A DNA stretch of 64,000 bases from Pseudomonas paralactis (GCF_001439735.1 NZ_JYLN01000008.1:124001-188000), one strand, 5' to 3'; shown: positions 37,725 to 47,260, counted from the stretch's first letter. Notes: generated from the sequence alone by a model not told the origin. Numbers and translations: made by a program.

Positions 37725-39709
37725 ACCGCAGCTCCCGAAAGGCCCAGTGCTTCACGCACCCGGCTCTTGACCTTGACCCGATAACGCCGGTCCAGCGCGG
37801 CGAGCAAACCGCCAAAGCCTGTGAGCAACCCGCCGAACCAGATCCAGCGCACGAAGGGTTTGACATGCACCCGCACCGCCCAGGCGCCGTCGCCCAAGGG
37901 TTCACCCAGGGCCACATACAGGTCACGGGTGAAACCGGCGTCGATGCCGGCTTCGGTCATCATTGAACTTTGCACGGTGTACAGGCGCTTTTCAGGGTGC
38001 AATACGGCGATTTCCTTGCCATTGCGCACTACGCGCACGGTGCCTTTATCCGAGGTGAAGTTCGGCCCCTCGAAGTGCCTGGCGCCTTCGAAGATGAACT
38101 GGTAACCGGCCAGGTCCATGGACTCACCCGGCGCCAGGCGCAGGTCGCGCTCGGCGCTGTTCTGGCTGGAGAGCACTACGCCCAAAGCGCACACGGCGAT
38201 GCCAATGTGAGCGATCTGCATGCCCCAGTAACTGCGGGTCAGGGTGGGCAAGCCTTTGATCAGGCCTTTGTGGCGCGTCTTGTCGACGATGTCCCGCACA
38301 CCGGCCAGCAACACCCAGGCCGCCAGCAGGAACGTGGCGAGTACCGCCCAATTGAAGTCGCCGTAGGCGAACCCGGCGATCACTGCCAGGGCCACGCTGC
38401 CCAGCAGCACCGGCATCAACATGCCGGCCAGCCATTTCACCGGGGTGTCTTTCCAGCGCACCAGCACGCCGATCGCCATCACCACCATCAACAGGCCCAT
38501 CAACGGGATGAACAAAGCGTTGAAGTATGGCGGGCCCACGGACAGCTTGGCGCCGCTCAAGGCATCCAGCACCAGCGGGTAGAGGGTGCCGAGCAGGATC
38601 ATTGACGCGGCCACCACCAGCACCAGGTTATTGCCCAGCAACAGGGTCTCCCGCGACCACAGGTTGAAACCGACCTGGCTCTTGACTACCGGAGCACGCA
38701 GGGCGAACAGGGTCAGGGAACCGCCGACCACAAACAGCAGGAAGATCAATATGAACACACCGCGTTCAGGATCCGACGCAAAGGCATGCACCGATGTCAG
38801 CACGCCCGAACGCACCAGGAACGTGCCAAGCAGGCTGAGGGAAAACGCGGCGATGGCGAGCAGTACCGTCCAGCTTTTGAACACGCCACGCTTTTCAGTC
38901 ACTGCCAGGGAGTGAATCAGCGCCGTGCCCACCAACCAGGGCATGAAGGACGCGTTTTCCACCGGGTCCCAGAACCACCAGCCACCCCAGCCGAGTTCGT
39001 AGTAGGCCCACCACGAGCCCAGGGTGATACCGATACCAAGGAAGGCCCAGGCAACGATGGTCCAAGGCCGCGACCAGCGTGCCCACGCCGCATCCAGGCG
39101 GCCGCCGAGCAAGGCAGCGATGGCAAACGCAAAGGCCACCGAAAAGCCCACGTACCCCATGTAGAGCATCGGCGGGTGCACGATCAGGCCGATATCCTGC
39201 AACAGCGGGTTGAGGTCATGCCCGTCTGCCGGGATCTGCGGCAGGATGCGGCTGAACGGGTTGGAGGTCATGATCAGAAACAACAGGAAGCCGATGCTGA
39301 TCATGCCCATCACCGCCAGCACGCGCGCGAGCATCACTTGCGGCAATTGGCGCGAGAACACCGACACGGCAAAGGTCCAGCCGCCGAGGATCAGCGCCCA
39401 CAACAGCAACGAACCTTCGTGGGCGCCCCACACCGCACTGAACTTGTAGTACCAGGGCAACGCGCTGTTGGAGTTGTTCGCGACGTAGGCGACGGAAAAG
39501 TCGTCGGTCATGAAGGCGTAGGTCAGGCAACCGAAGGCAAACAGCAGGAAGGCAAACTGGCCCCAGGCGGCCGGCTGCGCCAGGCTCATCCACAAACGGT
39601 CGCCGCGCCAGGCGCCGAGCAACGGAACAATGGCCTGGACCACGGCAAAGCACAGGGCGAGGATCATCGCCAGTTGGCCCAACTCAGGAATAAACAATGC
39701 GGACGTCAT
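37721..39709 (-). CDS. ccmF: Heme lyase subunit CcmF
   Basis: 662-residue polytopic membrane protein with the tryptophan-rich heme-handling WWD segment GWGGWWFWDPVENASFMPWL near residues 229-248 and conserved histidines in periplasmic loops (for example IVHPPMLYMGY near 172-182). Catalyses heme transfer from CcmE to apocytochrome c. The ATG at 39707-39709 was chosen; a GTG one codon upstream is possible. Three bases separate it from the ccmE stop. Confidence 0.96.
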   Translation of the reverse strand: MTSALFIPELGQLAMILALCFAVVQAIVPLLGAWRGDRLWMSLAQPAAWGQFAFLLFAFGCLTYAFMTDDFSVAYVANNSNSALPWYYKFSAVWGAHEGSLLLWALILGGWTFAVSVFSRQLPQVMLARVLAVMGMISIGFLLFLIMTSNPFSRILPQIPADGHDLNPLLQDIGLIVHPPMLYMGYVGFSVAFAFAIAALLGGRLDAAWARWSRPWTIVAWAFLGIGITLGSWWAYYELGWGGWWFWDPVENASFMPWLVGTALIHSLAVTEKRGVFKSWTVLLAIAAFSLSLLGTFLVRSGVLTSVHAFASDPERGVFILIFLLFVVGGSLTLFALRAPVVKSQVGFNLWSRETLLLGNNLVLVVAASMILLGTLYPLVLDALSGAKLSVGPPYFNALFIPLMGLLMVVMAIGVLVRWKDTPVKWLAGMLMPVLLGSVALAVIAGFAYGDFNWAVLATFLLAAWVLLAGVRDIVDKTRHKGLIKGLPTLTRSYWGMQIAHIGIAVCALGVVLSSQNSAERDLRLAPGESMDLAGYQFIFEGARHFEGPNFTSDKGTVRVVRNGKEIAVLHPEKRLYTVQSSMMTEAGIDAGFTRDLYVALGEPLGDGAWAVRVHVKPFVRWIWFGGLLTGFGGLLAALDRRYRVKVKSRVREALGLSGAAV

Positions 39710-39712
39710 CAC

Positions 39713-40171
39713 TTAGCCCTCCTTGGCTGGAGTTGCCGGCGCGGATTGGCCGCTGTCTTTCAAGGCCTTGGTGACCTCGGGCGGCATGTATTTTTCATCG
39801 TGCTTGGCCAGCACTTCGTCCGCCACTACCACACCGTCAGCGTTGAGTTTGCCCAGGGCGACGATGCCCTGGCCTTCGCGGAACAGGTCCGGGAGGATGC
39901 CGCGGTAGGTAATGGTCACGGCCTTGTTGAAGTCGGTGACCACGAAGGTCACGTCCAGAGAATCGCCGGAACGTTTCAACGAGCCCTGCTCTACCATGCC
40001 GCCGGCGCGGATGCGCGTATCCAGCGGGGCTTCACCGTTGGCGATCTGGGTTGGGGTGTAGAACAGATTGATGTTCTGCTGCAGAGCGCTCAAGGCCAGG
40101 CCCACGGCAATGCCGACGCCGACCAGGATGGCAAGGATGATCAACAGACGCTTTCTACGCAGCGGATTCAC
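39713..40171 (-). CDS. ccmE: Heme chaperone CcmE
   Basis: 152 residues: membrane anchor (about 8-28) and an OB-fold periplasmic domain. The heme-binding histidine lies in VLAKHDEKYMPPEV near residue 125-130 with the downstream tyrosine, the classical HxxxY type. Carries heme from CcmC to CcmF. Overlaps ccmD by 4 bases. Confidence 0.96.
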   Translation of the reverse strand: MNPLRRKRLLIILAILVGVGIAVGLALSALQQNINLFYTPTQIANGEAPLDTRIRAGGMVEQGSLKRSGDSLDVTFVVTDFNKAVTITYRGILPDLFREGQGIVALGKLNADGVVVADEVLAKHDEKYMPPEVTKALKDSGQSAPATPAKEG

Positions 40172-40344
40172 TTTTCGGTCTCCCGGCGCAGACGTCGCGC
40201 CTCTTGTTGCAGGTAACGCTTGCGGGCCAGGATCGGCGCGGCGACGTTGAGGGCCAGCACCGCGAGGCAGATGCCATAGGCCGTCCAGACATACAGGCCG
40301 TGGTGGCCCATGGCGAGAAAATCACTGAAAGAAGCAAAACTCAT
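40168..40344 (-). CDS. ccmD: Cytochrome c maturation protein CcmD
   Basis: 58 residues from the ATG at 40342-40344: one transmembrane helix (about 14-37) with a preceding HHGLYVWTAYGIC segment and a highly basic tail (ARKRYLQQEARRLRRETEK), exactly the CcmD design. It helps release holo-CcmE from CcmABC. Overlaps ccmC and ccmE by 4 bases each. Confidence 0.93.
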   Translation of the reverse strand: MSFASFSDFLAMGHHGLYVWTAYGICLAVLALNVAAPILARKRYLQQEARRLRRETEK

Positions 40345-41096
40345 CCACGTGCTCCCAGGCAGTCTTGCACTTCGGCTTTCACCCAACTGGTACGGGCTTC
40401 ACGCTTGAGCACCTCAAGACGCATACGCAGCAGCAGTACGGCGCCGAAGAAACAGTAGAAGCCCAGCACCATCAGTAGCAACGGCGCCCACATTTCAACG
40501 GGCATCGCCGGTTTCTCGGTGAGGGTGAAGGTGGCGCCCTGGTGCAGGGTGTTCCACCACTCCACCGAGTACTTGATGATCGGGATGTTGATCACGCCGA
40601 CAATCGCCAGCACCGCGCAGGCCTTGGCGGCGCTGTCACGGTTGCTGATGGCGTTGCCCAGGGCAATCAGGCCGAAATACAGGAACAGCAGGATCAGCAT
40701 CGAGGTCAGGCGTGCATCCCACACCCACCATGAGCCCCAGGTCGGCTTGCCCCAGATCGCCCCGGTGACCAGCGCCACGGCGGTCATCCACGCCCCGATG
40801 GGCGCCGCGCATTGCAGGGCCACGTCGGCCAGCTTCATCTTCCACACCAGGCCGACGATGCCGCACACCGCCAGCATCACGTAGCAGGACTGAGCCAGCA
40901 TCGCGGCAGGGACGTGGATATAAATGATGCGAAAGCTGTTGCCTTGCTGGTAGTCCGGCGGCGCGAAGGCCAGGCCCCAGACCAGGCCGATGCCGATCAG
41001 CAACACGGCGGCGATGCTCAACCATGGCAGCAGCTTGCCACTGATGCCATAAAACCATTTGGGCGAGCCGAGCTTGTGAAACCAGGTCCAGTTCAT
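40341..41096 (-). CDS. ccmC: Heme exporter/transfer protein CcmC
   Basis: 251 residues with six transmembrane helices, the WWD motif TWGSWWVWDARLTSMLILLF near residues 121-140, and heme-liganding histidines in periplasmic loops. It attaches heme to CcmE. Start ATG at 41094-41096 (MNWTWFHKLGSPKWF) is the usual pseudomonad start; an ATG five codons upstream is in frame. Confidence 0.95.
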   Translation of the reverse strand: MNWTWFHKLGSPKWFYGISGKLLPWLSIAAVLLIGIGLVWGLAFAPPDYQQGNSFRIIYIHVPAAMLAQSCYVMLAVCGIVGLVWKMKLADVALQCAAPIGAWMTAVALVTGAIWGKPTWGSWWVWDARLTSMLILLFLYFGLIALGNAISNRDSAAKACAVLAIVGVINIPIIKYSVEWWNTLHQGATFTLTEKPAMPVEMWAPLLLMVLGFYCFFGAVLLLRMRLEVLKREARTSWVKAEVQDCLGARG

Positions 41097-41184
41097 TGCA
41101 GTTTCCATCACGGGTGCTTTTCGTCGTGGCGAAAAGCTTAGGGTCTTTACTGACTCAACGTCATTAACGCCGAGTCAGACCTCA

Positions 41185-41853
41185 TTATTCACCGACGCTG
41201 ATTTTCAGGCCGGCGGCTATAGCAAAGGGTGTCAGGGTTACCGCCAGGGCGGTCAGGCTACCAAGCCACAAGAGGTAACCGGTCGCCGGCATCCCCATAA
41301 GCGCGGCTTGCAAAGCGCCGCTGCCCAGGATCAACACCGGGATATACAAAGGCAGAATCAACAGGGCCAGCAACAGGCCACCCCGTTTCAAGCCGACGGT
41401 CAACGCTGCGCCCACCGCCCCCAACAGGCTGAGCACCGGCGTACCGAGTAACAAGGACACCAGCAACACGGGCAGGCATTGAACAGGCAAACCCAGCATC
41501 ATCGCCAGCAGCGGCGAGAGCAAGACTAGCGCCAAGCCGGAAAAAGCCCAGTGTGCCAGTACCTTGGCCAGTACCAGAAGTGGCAGGGGGTGCGACGAAA
41601 GGACCCACTGTTCCAGGGAACCGTCTTCGAAATCACTGCGAAACAGCCCGTCCAGCGAGAGCAGCACCGATAAAAGCGCCGCTACCCACACCAGCCCTGG
41701 GGACAAGGTTTGCAACAGTTTAGTCTCCGGGCCGACCGCCAACGGGAACAGCGCGATCACGATCGCAAAGAACACCAGCGGGTTGGCCAGTTCAGCCGGG
41801 CGACGGCACAACAGCCGCGCTTCACGGGCCACCAACAAGGCAAACACACTCAT
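41185..41853 (-). CDS. ccmB: Heme ABC exporter membrane subunit CcmB
   Basis: 222 residues, six hydrophobic helices, N-terminus MSVFALLVAREARLLCRRPA and the conserved FRSDFEDGSLEQWVLS segment near residues 69-84. Membrane partner of the CcmA ATPase. The ATG at 41851-41853 overlaps the end of ccmA by 4 bases. Confidence 0.95.
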   Translation of the reverse strand: MSVFALLVAREARLLCRRPAELANPLVFFAIVIALFPLAVGPETKLLQTLSPGLVWVAALLSVLLSLDGLFRSDFEDGSLEQWVLSSHPLPLLVLAKVLAHWAFSGLALVLLSPLLAMMLGLPVQCLPVLLVSLLLGTPVLSLLGAVGAALTVGLKRGGLLLALLILPLYIPVLILGSGALQAALMGMPATGYLLWLGSLTALAVTLTPFAIAAGLKISVGE

Positions 41854-42485
41854 GCCGACCACCGCCCCAGATCCAGCTCCCGGTAACCGCCAGGCTTGCG
41901 CGCCAGGGTGTGATGGGTAGTGAGCACCACCAGGCCGCCCTGCTCGCAGTGCCGGGTCAGGTGTTCTTCGAGTTGGGCTACGCCTTGTTTGTCGAGCGCG
42001 GTGAAGGGTTCGTCGAGAATCCACAGCGGCGGGCCGGGCAGGTACAAACGCGCCAGGGCCACGCGGCGCTGCTGGCCGGCGGACAACGTGTGGCAGGGCA
42101 CATCTTCAAAACCCTTGAGGCCAACGGCGGCCAGGGCCTGCCAGATGGCCTCGCGGGTAGCAGGGTGATGCAGGGCGCTGAGCCAGCTGAGGTTTTCTTC
42201 AGCGGTGAGCACATCCTTGATGCCGGCGGCGTGGCCGATCCAGATCAGGTTGCGCGCAAGCTCCGTACGCTGTTCGTGCAAGGGTTTGCCATTGAGCCGA
42301 ACAACACCCGCCGTGGGCTGCATCAAACCGGCCAGCAGGCGCAGCAGACTGGTCTTGCCGCTGCCATTGGGGCCGCTGATTTGCACCATGTCGCCACCCG
42401 CCAGCCGCAGGTCGAGTTGCTCGAACAACAGGCGCAGGTCGCGTTCACAGGCAAGCGCTACGGCTTCAAGAAGAGGGCTGGTCAA
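41850..42485 (-). CDS. ccmA: Heme ABC exporter ATPase CcmA
   Basis: 211-residue ABC ATPase: Walker A GPNGSGKTSLLRLL near 37-50, signature LSAGQQRRVALARL near 131-144, Walker B LWILDEPFTALD near 152-163. Energises release of heme-loaded CcmE together with CcmB, CcmC and CcmD. First gene of the nine-gene ccmABCDEFGHI operon on the minus strand, divergent from the FliK-like gene. Confidence 0.96.
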   Translation of the reverse strand: MTSPLLEAVALACERDLRLLFEQLDLRLAGGDMVQISGPNGSGKTSLLRLLAGLMQPTAGVVRLNGKPLHEQRTELARNLIWIGHAAGIKDVLTAEENLSWLSALHHPATREAIWQALAAVGLKGFEDVPCHTLSAGQQRRVALARLYLPGPPLWILDEPFTALDKQGVAQLEEHLTRHCEQGGLVVLTTHHTLARKPGGYRELDLGRWSA

Positions 42486-42685
42486 GAGATCGCGGGCCTT
42501 TACGGTTCAAGTCGGCGGTGCAGCGGCCGTTATAGAGAGATGCACAATAACGACTTTGGCGACCGATTTTAGAGAGCTGGATCAAATAGTTGTGAGGTTT
42601 TTACCGCTCTCTTTGCAGACGGGCGGCATTATACATGCGATGCCCTACTCTAAAGAGGGCAATTTCCCCAGAGACGATGCGCACG

Positions 42686-44263
42686 ATGACCGGTGAGATC
42701 AATCTTCCCCCACTGCCACCCACCTCCGCGCCCGGGCCTGCTCCACTGTCCGGGGCCGGCGCGTTGCTCAAACTGCTGGAGCCGCAGGCCGGGTTGATCG
42801 ACCCTGGGAAAACTGTAAACGCCGAGGTCATCGCACTTAAACAAGGCGGCGAAGCCTTTCAGTTATTGCTCAAGTTGACCCTCGCAGGCGGCCGCCAGAC
42901 CCTGGTGCAGGCCAGCAGTGCCCAGCCCCTGCCGCTGGGCAGCAATGTGGCAGTGAGCCAAACGCCTGCGGGCAACCTGGCCATCAGCTTGCAGCAAGCG
43001 ATGAGTGCCAACGTGGCCGCCCTCACCCGCCTGGACACCACCCAAATGCCGGTGGGCACGCTGCTGCAAGCCAAGGTGCTGACCACTCAGATGCTGCCTC
43101 AAGGCACCGCGCAACCAGCGATCTATCGCTCACTGGTGAGTGTGCTCAATAACGCCCTGGCCGGTACCACGCTGACGTTGGAAAGCCCTCAACCCCTGCG
43201 GGTCGGCAGCTTGCTCAGTGCCGTGGTGCAGAACGCGCAAACCCTGAACTTTGTGCCGCTGAGCGGGTTGAAAGACCAACTGGCCGTGACGCAGCAACTG
43301 GCCACCCAGCAAAGCCGCCAAGGCTCGCTGGATGCGGTGTTCTCCGCTCTGCAGAACCTGCCCCGTGGCGACAGTACCTCGGCCGAACTGCGGGGCGCTG
43401 CCGAGCGTTTATTGGCGGCCTTGCCCGATCTGGCGCAAGTCAGCAATCCCAAGGTACTGGCGCAAGTGGTGCAAAACAGTGGCGCCTTCCTGGAAGCCAA
43501 ATTACTCGCCGGGCAGAACCCGCAAATACCACCGCTGGACATGAAAGGCGCACTGTTGCGCCTGGTCGCGGACCTGCTGCCCGCCCTGCCCGCCAACACC
43601 AACCTGAACGCGATCCTCGCCGCCAATACTCTGGCTCAGGTGCTGCCGCACTTTGTGCGCAGCCCGTTGAACACCCTCGGCCAGGTCGGCGCTCGGCAGA
43701 TACCCGCCGGTTTCCCGCTGCCGGAGCGGCTGATGGCGAAACTGGAAGGCGAAGGCGATCTGGAAAACCTGCTGCGCCTGGCCGCCGGGGCGATCTCGCG
43801 CTTGCAGAGCCATCAACTGTCGAGCCTGGAACAGACCGGCACCACCGCCGATGGCCGCCTGCAAACCACCTGGCAGTTGGAAATCCCCATGCGCACTCTG
43901 CAGGACATCGTGCCGTTGCAGGTCAAGTTTCAGCGCGAGGAACCGGCGCCCGATAAGGACCAGCCCGAGCGCAAGGATAAAAAGGACCCGAAACAGATGC
44001 TTTGGCGCGTCGAACTGGCCTTCGACATGGAGCCGCTGGGGCCGTTGCAAGTTCAGGCGCAACTGTCCCAGGGCAAACTGTCCAGCCAGTTGTGGGCCAG
44101 TCGCCCTTTCACCGCCAGCCTGATCGAAAGCCACTTGGGCAGCCTGCGCGAGCGCCTGGTGTCATCCGGACTTAACGTCGGCGACCTGGATTGCCACCTG
44201 GGCACCCCGCCACGCGGGCCAAAAACCGGATTGGAACAACGCTGGGTGGATGAAACTGCATGA
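42686..44263 (+). CDS. FliK-family (flagellar hook-length control) protein
   Basis: 525 residues, rich in Gln, Leu and Ala over the first 400 residues, which is typical of the extended FliK ruler region. The C-terminal part (about 410-500) matches the FliK C-domain: LQTTWQLEIPMRTLQDIVPL, then a strongly charged break (PAPDKDQPERKDKKDPKQML) inserted before WRVELAFDMEPLGPLQVQ. The start was set at the ATG 42686 (MTGEINLPPLPP); 42677 is an alternative. It overlaps the following FlhB-like gene by 4 bases and is not part of a flagellar operon here. Confidence 0.8.
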   Translation: MTGEINLPPLPPTSAPGPAPLSGAGALLKLLEPQAGLIDPGKTVNAEVIALKQGGEAFQLLLKLTLAGGRQTLVQASSAQPLPLGSNVAVSQTPAGNLAISLQQAMSANVAALTRLDTTQMPVGTLLQAKVLTTQMLPQGTAQPAIYRSLVSVLNNALAGTTLTLESPQPLRVGSLLSAVVQNAQTLNFVPLSGLKDQLAVTQQLATQQSRQGSLDAVFSALQNLPRGDSTSAELRGAAERLLAALPDLAQVSNPKVLAQVVQNSGAFLEAKLLAGQNPQIPPLDMKGALLRLVADLLPALPANTNLNAILAANTLAQVLPHFVRSPLNTLGQVGARQIPAGFPLPERLMAKLEGEGDLENLLRLAAGAISRLQSHQLSSLEQTGTTADGRLQTTWQLEIPMRTLQDIVPLQVKFQREEPAPDKDQPERKDKKDPKQMLWRVELAFDMEPLGPLQVQAQLSQGKLSSQLWASRPFTASLIESHLGSLRERLVSSGLNVGDLDCHLGTPPRGPKTGLEQRWVDETA

Positions 44264-44589
44264 AGAACACCGCCCCACCTCGCCAGGCCATCGCCCTCAA
44301 GTACGACGGCCAACAGGCCCCCACCCTGACCGCCAAGGGCGATGACGCCCTGGCCGAAGCCATCCTCAAACTGGCACGGGAAAACGAAGTGCCGATCTAT
44401 GAAAACGCCGAGCTGGTGAAGCTGCTGGCGCGCATGGAATTGGGGGACAGTATTCCTGAAGAGTTGTACCGCACGATCGCCGAGATCATCGCGTTTGCAT
44501 GGACGTTGAAAGGCAAGTTCCCGGTGGGCTACGACCCGGATGCGGGGCCGGTGGAGCGGGATGTCACTGAGCGTGGCGACGATTACTGA
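44260..44589 (+). CDS. Stand-alone FlhB/YscU C-domain-like protein
   Basis: 109 residues corresponding only to the cytoplasmic C-domain of FlhB: AIALKYDGQQAPTLTAKGDD near 10-29, AENAILKLARENEVPIYENAEL-type segment near 33-53, and SIPEELYRTIAEIIAFAW near 63-80. The transmembrane half and the NPTH autocleavage motif are missing; the protein starts right where the cleaved FlhB-C fragment would start. Co-translated with the FliK-like gene upstream, the classic interaction partner of FlhB-C. Confidence 0.85.
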   Translation: MKNTAPPRQAIALKYDGQQAPTLTAKGDDALAEAILKLARENEVPIYENAELVKLLARMELGDSIPEELYRTIAEIIAFAWTLKGKFPVGYDPDAGPVERDVTERGDDY

Positions 44590-44598
44590 ATAGCCCTC

Positions 44599-44699
44599 TG
44601 TAGGAGCGAGCTTGCTCGCGAAAAACCTCAACGATGACGCGTGTTTTCTGAATAACCGCGGCGCCCAGGTTTTTTTCGCGAGCAAGCTCGCTCCTACAG
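44599..44699. repeat. REPIN (GCGAGCTTGCTCGC family)
   Basis: GTAGGAGCGAGCTTGCTCGC (from 44600) and the inverse GCGAGCAAGCTCGCTCCTAC (to about 44698), with interior AACGATGACGCGTG. Between two convergent genes. Confidence 0.9.
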
Positions 44700-44752
44700 G
44701 GGTTAGTGCTGGCCCCTGCCCCTTTGGAGCCAGCCACATTTTTGATCTGTGT

Positions 44753-45979
44753 TCAGTTCAAGACTTCGCTCAGGGGAATGAAATTGACCCGGTCGCCAAC
44801 GGCCAATGTGGTCCCTTCCATCACCTCCACAAACCCTTCGGCCCACGCCGCACTGCGCAGCACCCCGGAGCTCTGGTTGCGATAGATAATCGCCTTGCCC
44901 TGCTCGATACGCCCGCGCAGGTATTCGCGGCGATTACCAGGCTTGGGCCAGTCGAAGCCTGCCGACACCTCGAAACGCAGCGGTTCCACCTGCGCAACGC
45001 CTTGGCGGCGCAGCAGGTACGGGCGCGCCAACAGTGCAAAGGTCACCAGCGTCGAGGCCGGGTTACCCGGCAGGCCGATCACCGGCACGCCACGAAAATG
45101 CCCGAAGGTCAGCGGTTTGCCCGGCTTGATCGCCAGCTTCCACAGCGCCAGTTCGCCCTCTTCACGCAGGGCAATGCCAAGGAAGTCCGCTTCGCCCACC
45201 GACACACCGCCGGTAGACAGAATCAGGTCAACGCTGCCCAGACCCGCCAGACACGTGCGAGTCTGTTCCAGATCATCCGGCAGAATCCCGGCATCGATCA
45301 CTTCACAGCCCATGCGCGCCAGCCAGCTGCACAGCACGCGACGGTTGCTGTTGTAGATCTGCCCCGGGCCCAGCGGCAACCCTGGCTCGATCAGTTCATC
45401 GCCGGTAGACAGCACGGCCACGCGCGGGGGGCGTACCACGTCGAGCCGATCCCGCCCCAGGGACGCCGCCAGGCCCAACTCGATAGGCCCCAGGCGAGTT
45501 CCGGCGCTGAGTACGCACTCACCCACCGTGGTTTCCTGGCCCTGTGGTCGGATGTTGTCGCCCTCCCGGAGCGGCTCGGTGAAACTCACGCGCTGGTCGG
45601 CGTGCACCACGGCGTTTTCCTGCATTTGCACGCAGTCTGCGCCTTCGGGCACCGGCGCGCCGGTAAAGATCCGTGCGCAGGTGCCGTCCGCCAACGGCTC
45701 AGGCGCCGTGCCGGCGAAAATGCGCTGGCTCACCACCAGCGGTTCGCCGGTCCAGTCCGCCACACGCACGGCGTAGCCGTCCATGGCACTGTTGGGCCAC
45801 GGCGGCAGATCGAGCGTCGAGATCAGGTCCTGGGCCAGTACCCGGCCATCGCACTGCGCCAGGGGCAGCGTTTGCTGCACCTGGATCGGCGCCGATTGCG
45901 CCATGACGAGCAGCCGCTGCAAGGCCTCTTCCACCGGCATCAGTGCGCCGGTTTTGCCCGGCTTATCCACGGGATTCAC
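44753..45979 (-). CDS. moeA: Molybdopterin molybdenumtransferase MoeA
   Basis: 408 residues. Inserts molybdate into adenylated molybdopterin. MoeA signatures: DLPPWPNSAMDGYAVR near 56-71, RIFTGAPVPEGADCVQMQE near 105-123, TGDELIEPG near 190, LSTGGVSVGEADF near 248-260, and GLPGNPASTLVTF near 294-306. The start is a GTG at 45977-45979 that overlaps the end of moaB by 17 bases. The convergent FlhB-like gene and a REPIN lie downstream. Confidence 0.95.
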   Translation of the reverse strand: MNPVDKPGKTGALMPVEEALQRLLVMAQSAPIQVQQTLPLAQCDGRVLAQDLISTLDLPPWPNSAMDGYAVRVADWTGEPLVVSQRIFAGTAPEPLADGTCARIFTGAPVPEGADCVQMQENAVVHADQRVSFTEPLREGDNIRPQGQETTVGECVLSAGTRLGPIELGLAASLGRDRLDVVRPPRVAVLSTGDELIEPGLPLGPGQIYNSNRRVLCSWLARMGCEVIDAGILPDDLEQTRTCLAGLGSVDLILSTGGVSVGEADFLGIALREEGELALWKLAIKPGKPLTFGHFRGVPVIGLPGNPASTLVTFALLARPYLLRRQGVAQVEPLRFEVSAGFDWPKPGNRREYLRGRIEQGKAIIYRNQSSGVLRSAAWAEGFVEVMEGTTLAVGDRVNFIPLSEVLN

Positions 45980-46502
45980 ACGGCTCGGCCTGCTTCAAAT
46001 GCGGGACGAAGTTGCACGGGCGGTGGCGATTATCCAGTTGCTCGGCGAGGATGCCGTCCCAACCGGTGCGCACGGCATTGGTGGAGCCAGGCAGGCAGCA
46101 CACCAGAGTGCCATTGGCCAGGCCGGCCAGGGCGCGCGATTGCACGGTGGAGGTGCCGATATCAGCCACGGAGATCTGACGGAACAGTTCGCCGAAGCCA
46201 TCGACCTGCTTGTCGAGCAGGCAACTCACCGCTTCAGGGGTGCTGTCACGGCCGGTAAAACCGGTGCCGCCAGTGATCAGCACCACTTGCACCACGTCTT
46301 CGGCGATCCAGTGGGCCACCTGGGCGCGAATCTTGTAGAGGTCGTCCTTGAGCAGCACGCGCTCGGCCAGGTTGTGGCCGGCGGCAGTCAGGCGATCGAC
46401 GAACACCTGGCCGGAGGTGTCGGTGTCCAGGGTGCGGGTGTCGCTGACGGTCAAAACAGCAATATTCAGGGGTACAAAGGGCGCATCGGCCTTGGCTTTC
46501 AT
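45963..46502 (-). CDS. moaB: Molybdenum cofactor biosynthesis protein MoaB/Mog
   Basis: 179 residues of the MogA/MoaB fold: LNIAVLTVSDTRTLDTDTSG near residues 12-31, VLITGGTGFTGRDSTPEAV near 74-92 (substrate loop), and CCLPGSTNAVRTGWDGIL near 135-152. Binds and adenylates molybdopterin. Divergent from mobA with 76 bases between starts, coupled to moeA on its 3' side. Confidence 0.93.
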   Translation of the reverse strand: MKAKADAPFVPLNIAVLTVSDTRTLDTDTSGQVFVDRLTAAGHNLAERVLLKDDLYKIRAQVAHWIAEDVVQVVLITGGTGFTGRDSTPEAVSCLLDKQVDGFGELFRQISVADIGTSTVQSRALAGLANGTLVCCLPGSTNAVRTGWDGILAEQLDNRHRPCNFVPHLKQAEPCESRG

Positions 46503-46578
46503 GGCACGGTCCGGTTGTCGAAGGAACAGCCCGATGTTATATCACAGGCCCCTGTTTACCTGCCGCAGCGCAACCATC

Positions 46579-47181
46579 ATGACGCCTGAATTTTCATCCC
46601 TGCCGTGTTCGATCCTGTTGTTGGCCGGTGGTCGCGGCCAACGCATGGGCGGCCAGGACAAAGGCTTGCTGGAGTGGCAAGGCCAGCCCTTGATCGCCCA
46701 CCTGCAACGGCTGGTCCGCCCGCTCACGGATGACCTGATCATCTCGTGCAATCGCAACCTGGAACGCTACGCTCCCTATGCCGACCAACTGGTGAGCGAT
46801 GACAGCCCGGACTTTCCCGGCCCGCTTGCCGGCATCCGCGCGGGACTGCTCGCCGCACGGCACGAGCATCTGCTGATCTTGCCGTGCGATGTGCCGCAGA
46901 TCGATGCGCGACTGCTGGCCGACTTGCGTCAGATTGCCCAACGCAACCTGCGGGTTCCGGTCATGGTGCGTCATGGCGAGTTCTGGGAACCGTTGCTGTG
47001 CATTATCCCAACGGGCCTGAAAGATCAGGTGGAACGGGCCTGGCAAGCGGGTGAACGCAGCCCGCGCAAGGTCCTGCTGCAACTGGGTGGCGTCGGCCTG
47101 GAATGCCCGGCCGATGACCCGCGCCTGGCCAATCTTAATACGCCCGAACTGTTGCACCCACGGGCTGGCGTGTCAGAATGA
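46579..47181 (+). CDS. mobA: Molybdenum cofactor guanylyltransferase MobA
   Basis: 200 residues. Nucleotide-binding motif LLLAGGRGQRMGGQDKGLLE near residues 14-33, SCNRNLERY near 60, DDSPDFPGPLAGIRAGL near 76-92, and LPCDVPQID near 103-111 (metal-binding Asp). Converts Mo-molybdopterin to the MGD form used by DMSO-reductase-family enzymes. The ATG at 46579 was chosen because upstream residues in the open frame have no family similarity. Confidence 0.95.
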   Translation: MTPEFSSLPCSILLLAGGRGQRMGGQDKGLLEWQGQPLIAHLQRLVRPLTDDLIISCNRNLERYAPYADQLVSDDSPDFPGPLAGIRAGLLAARHEHLLILPCDVPQIDARLLADLRQIAQRNLRVPVMVRHGEFWEPLLCIIPTGLKDQVERAWQAGERSPRKVLLQLGGVGLECPADDPRLANLNTPELLHPRAGVSE

Positions 47182-47260
47182 GCCTTTCACAAGGAACTTT
47201 GCCGACGTCCCATACGTCACAAGGTCAGCAATTTAAAAGTATTTTCTCGGAGACAAACTC

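Noticed and set aside
38786..40216. 476-codon plus-strand frame opposite ccmF/ccmE
   Set aside because: His/Gln/Arg-rich translation typical of antisense frames; ccm products are unmistakable.
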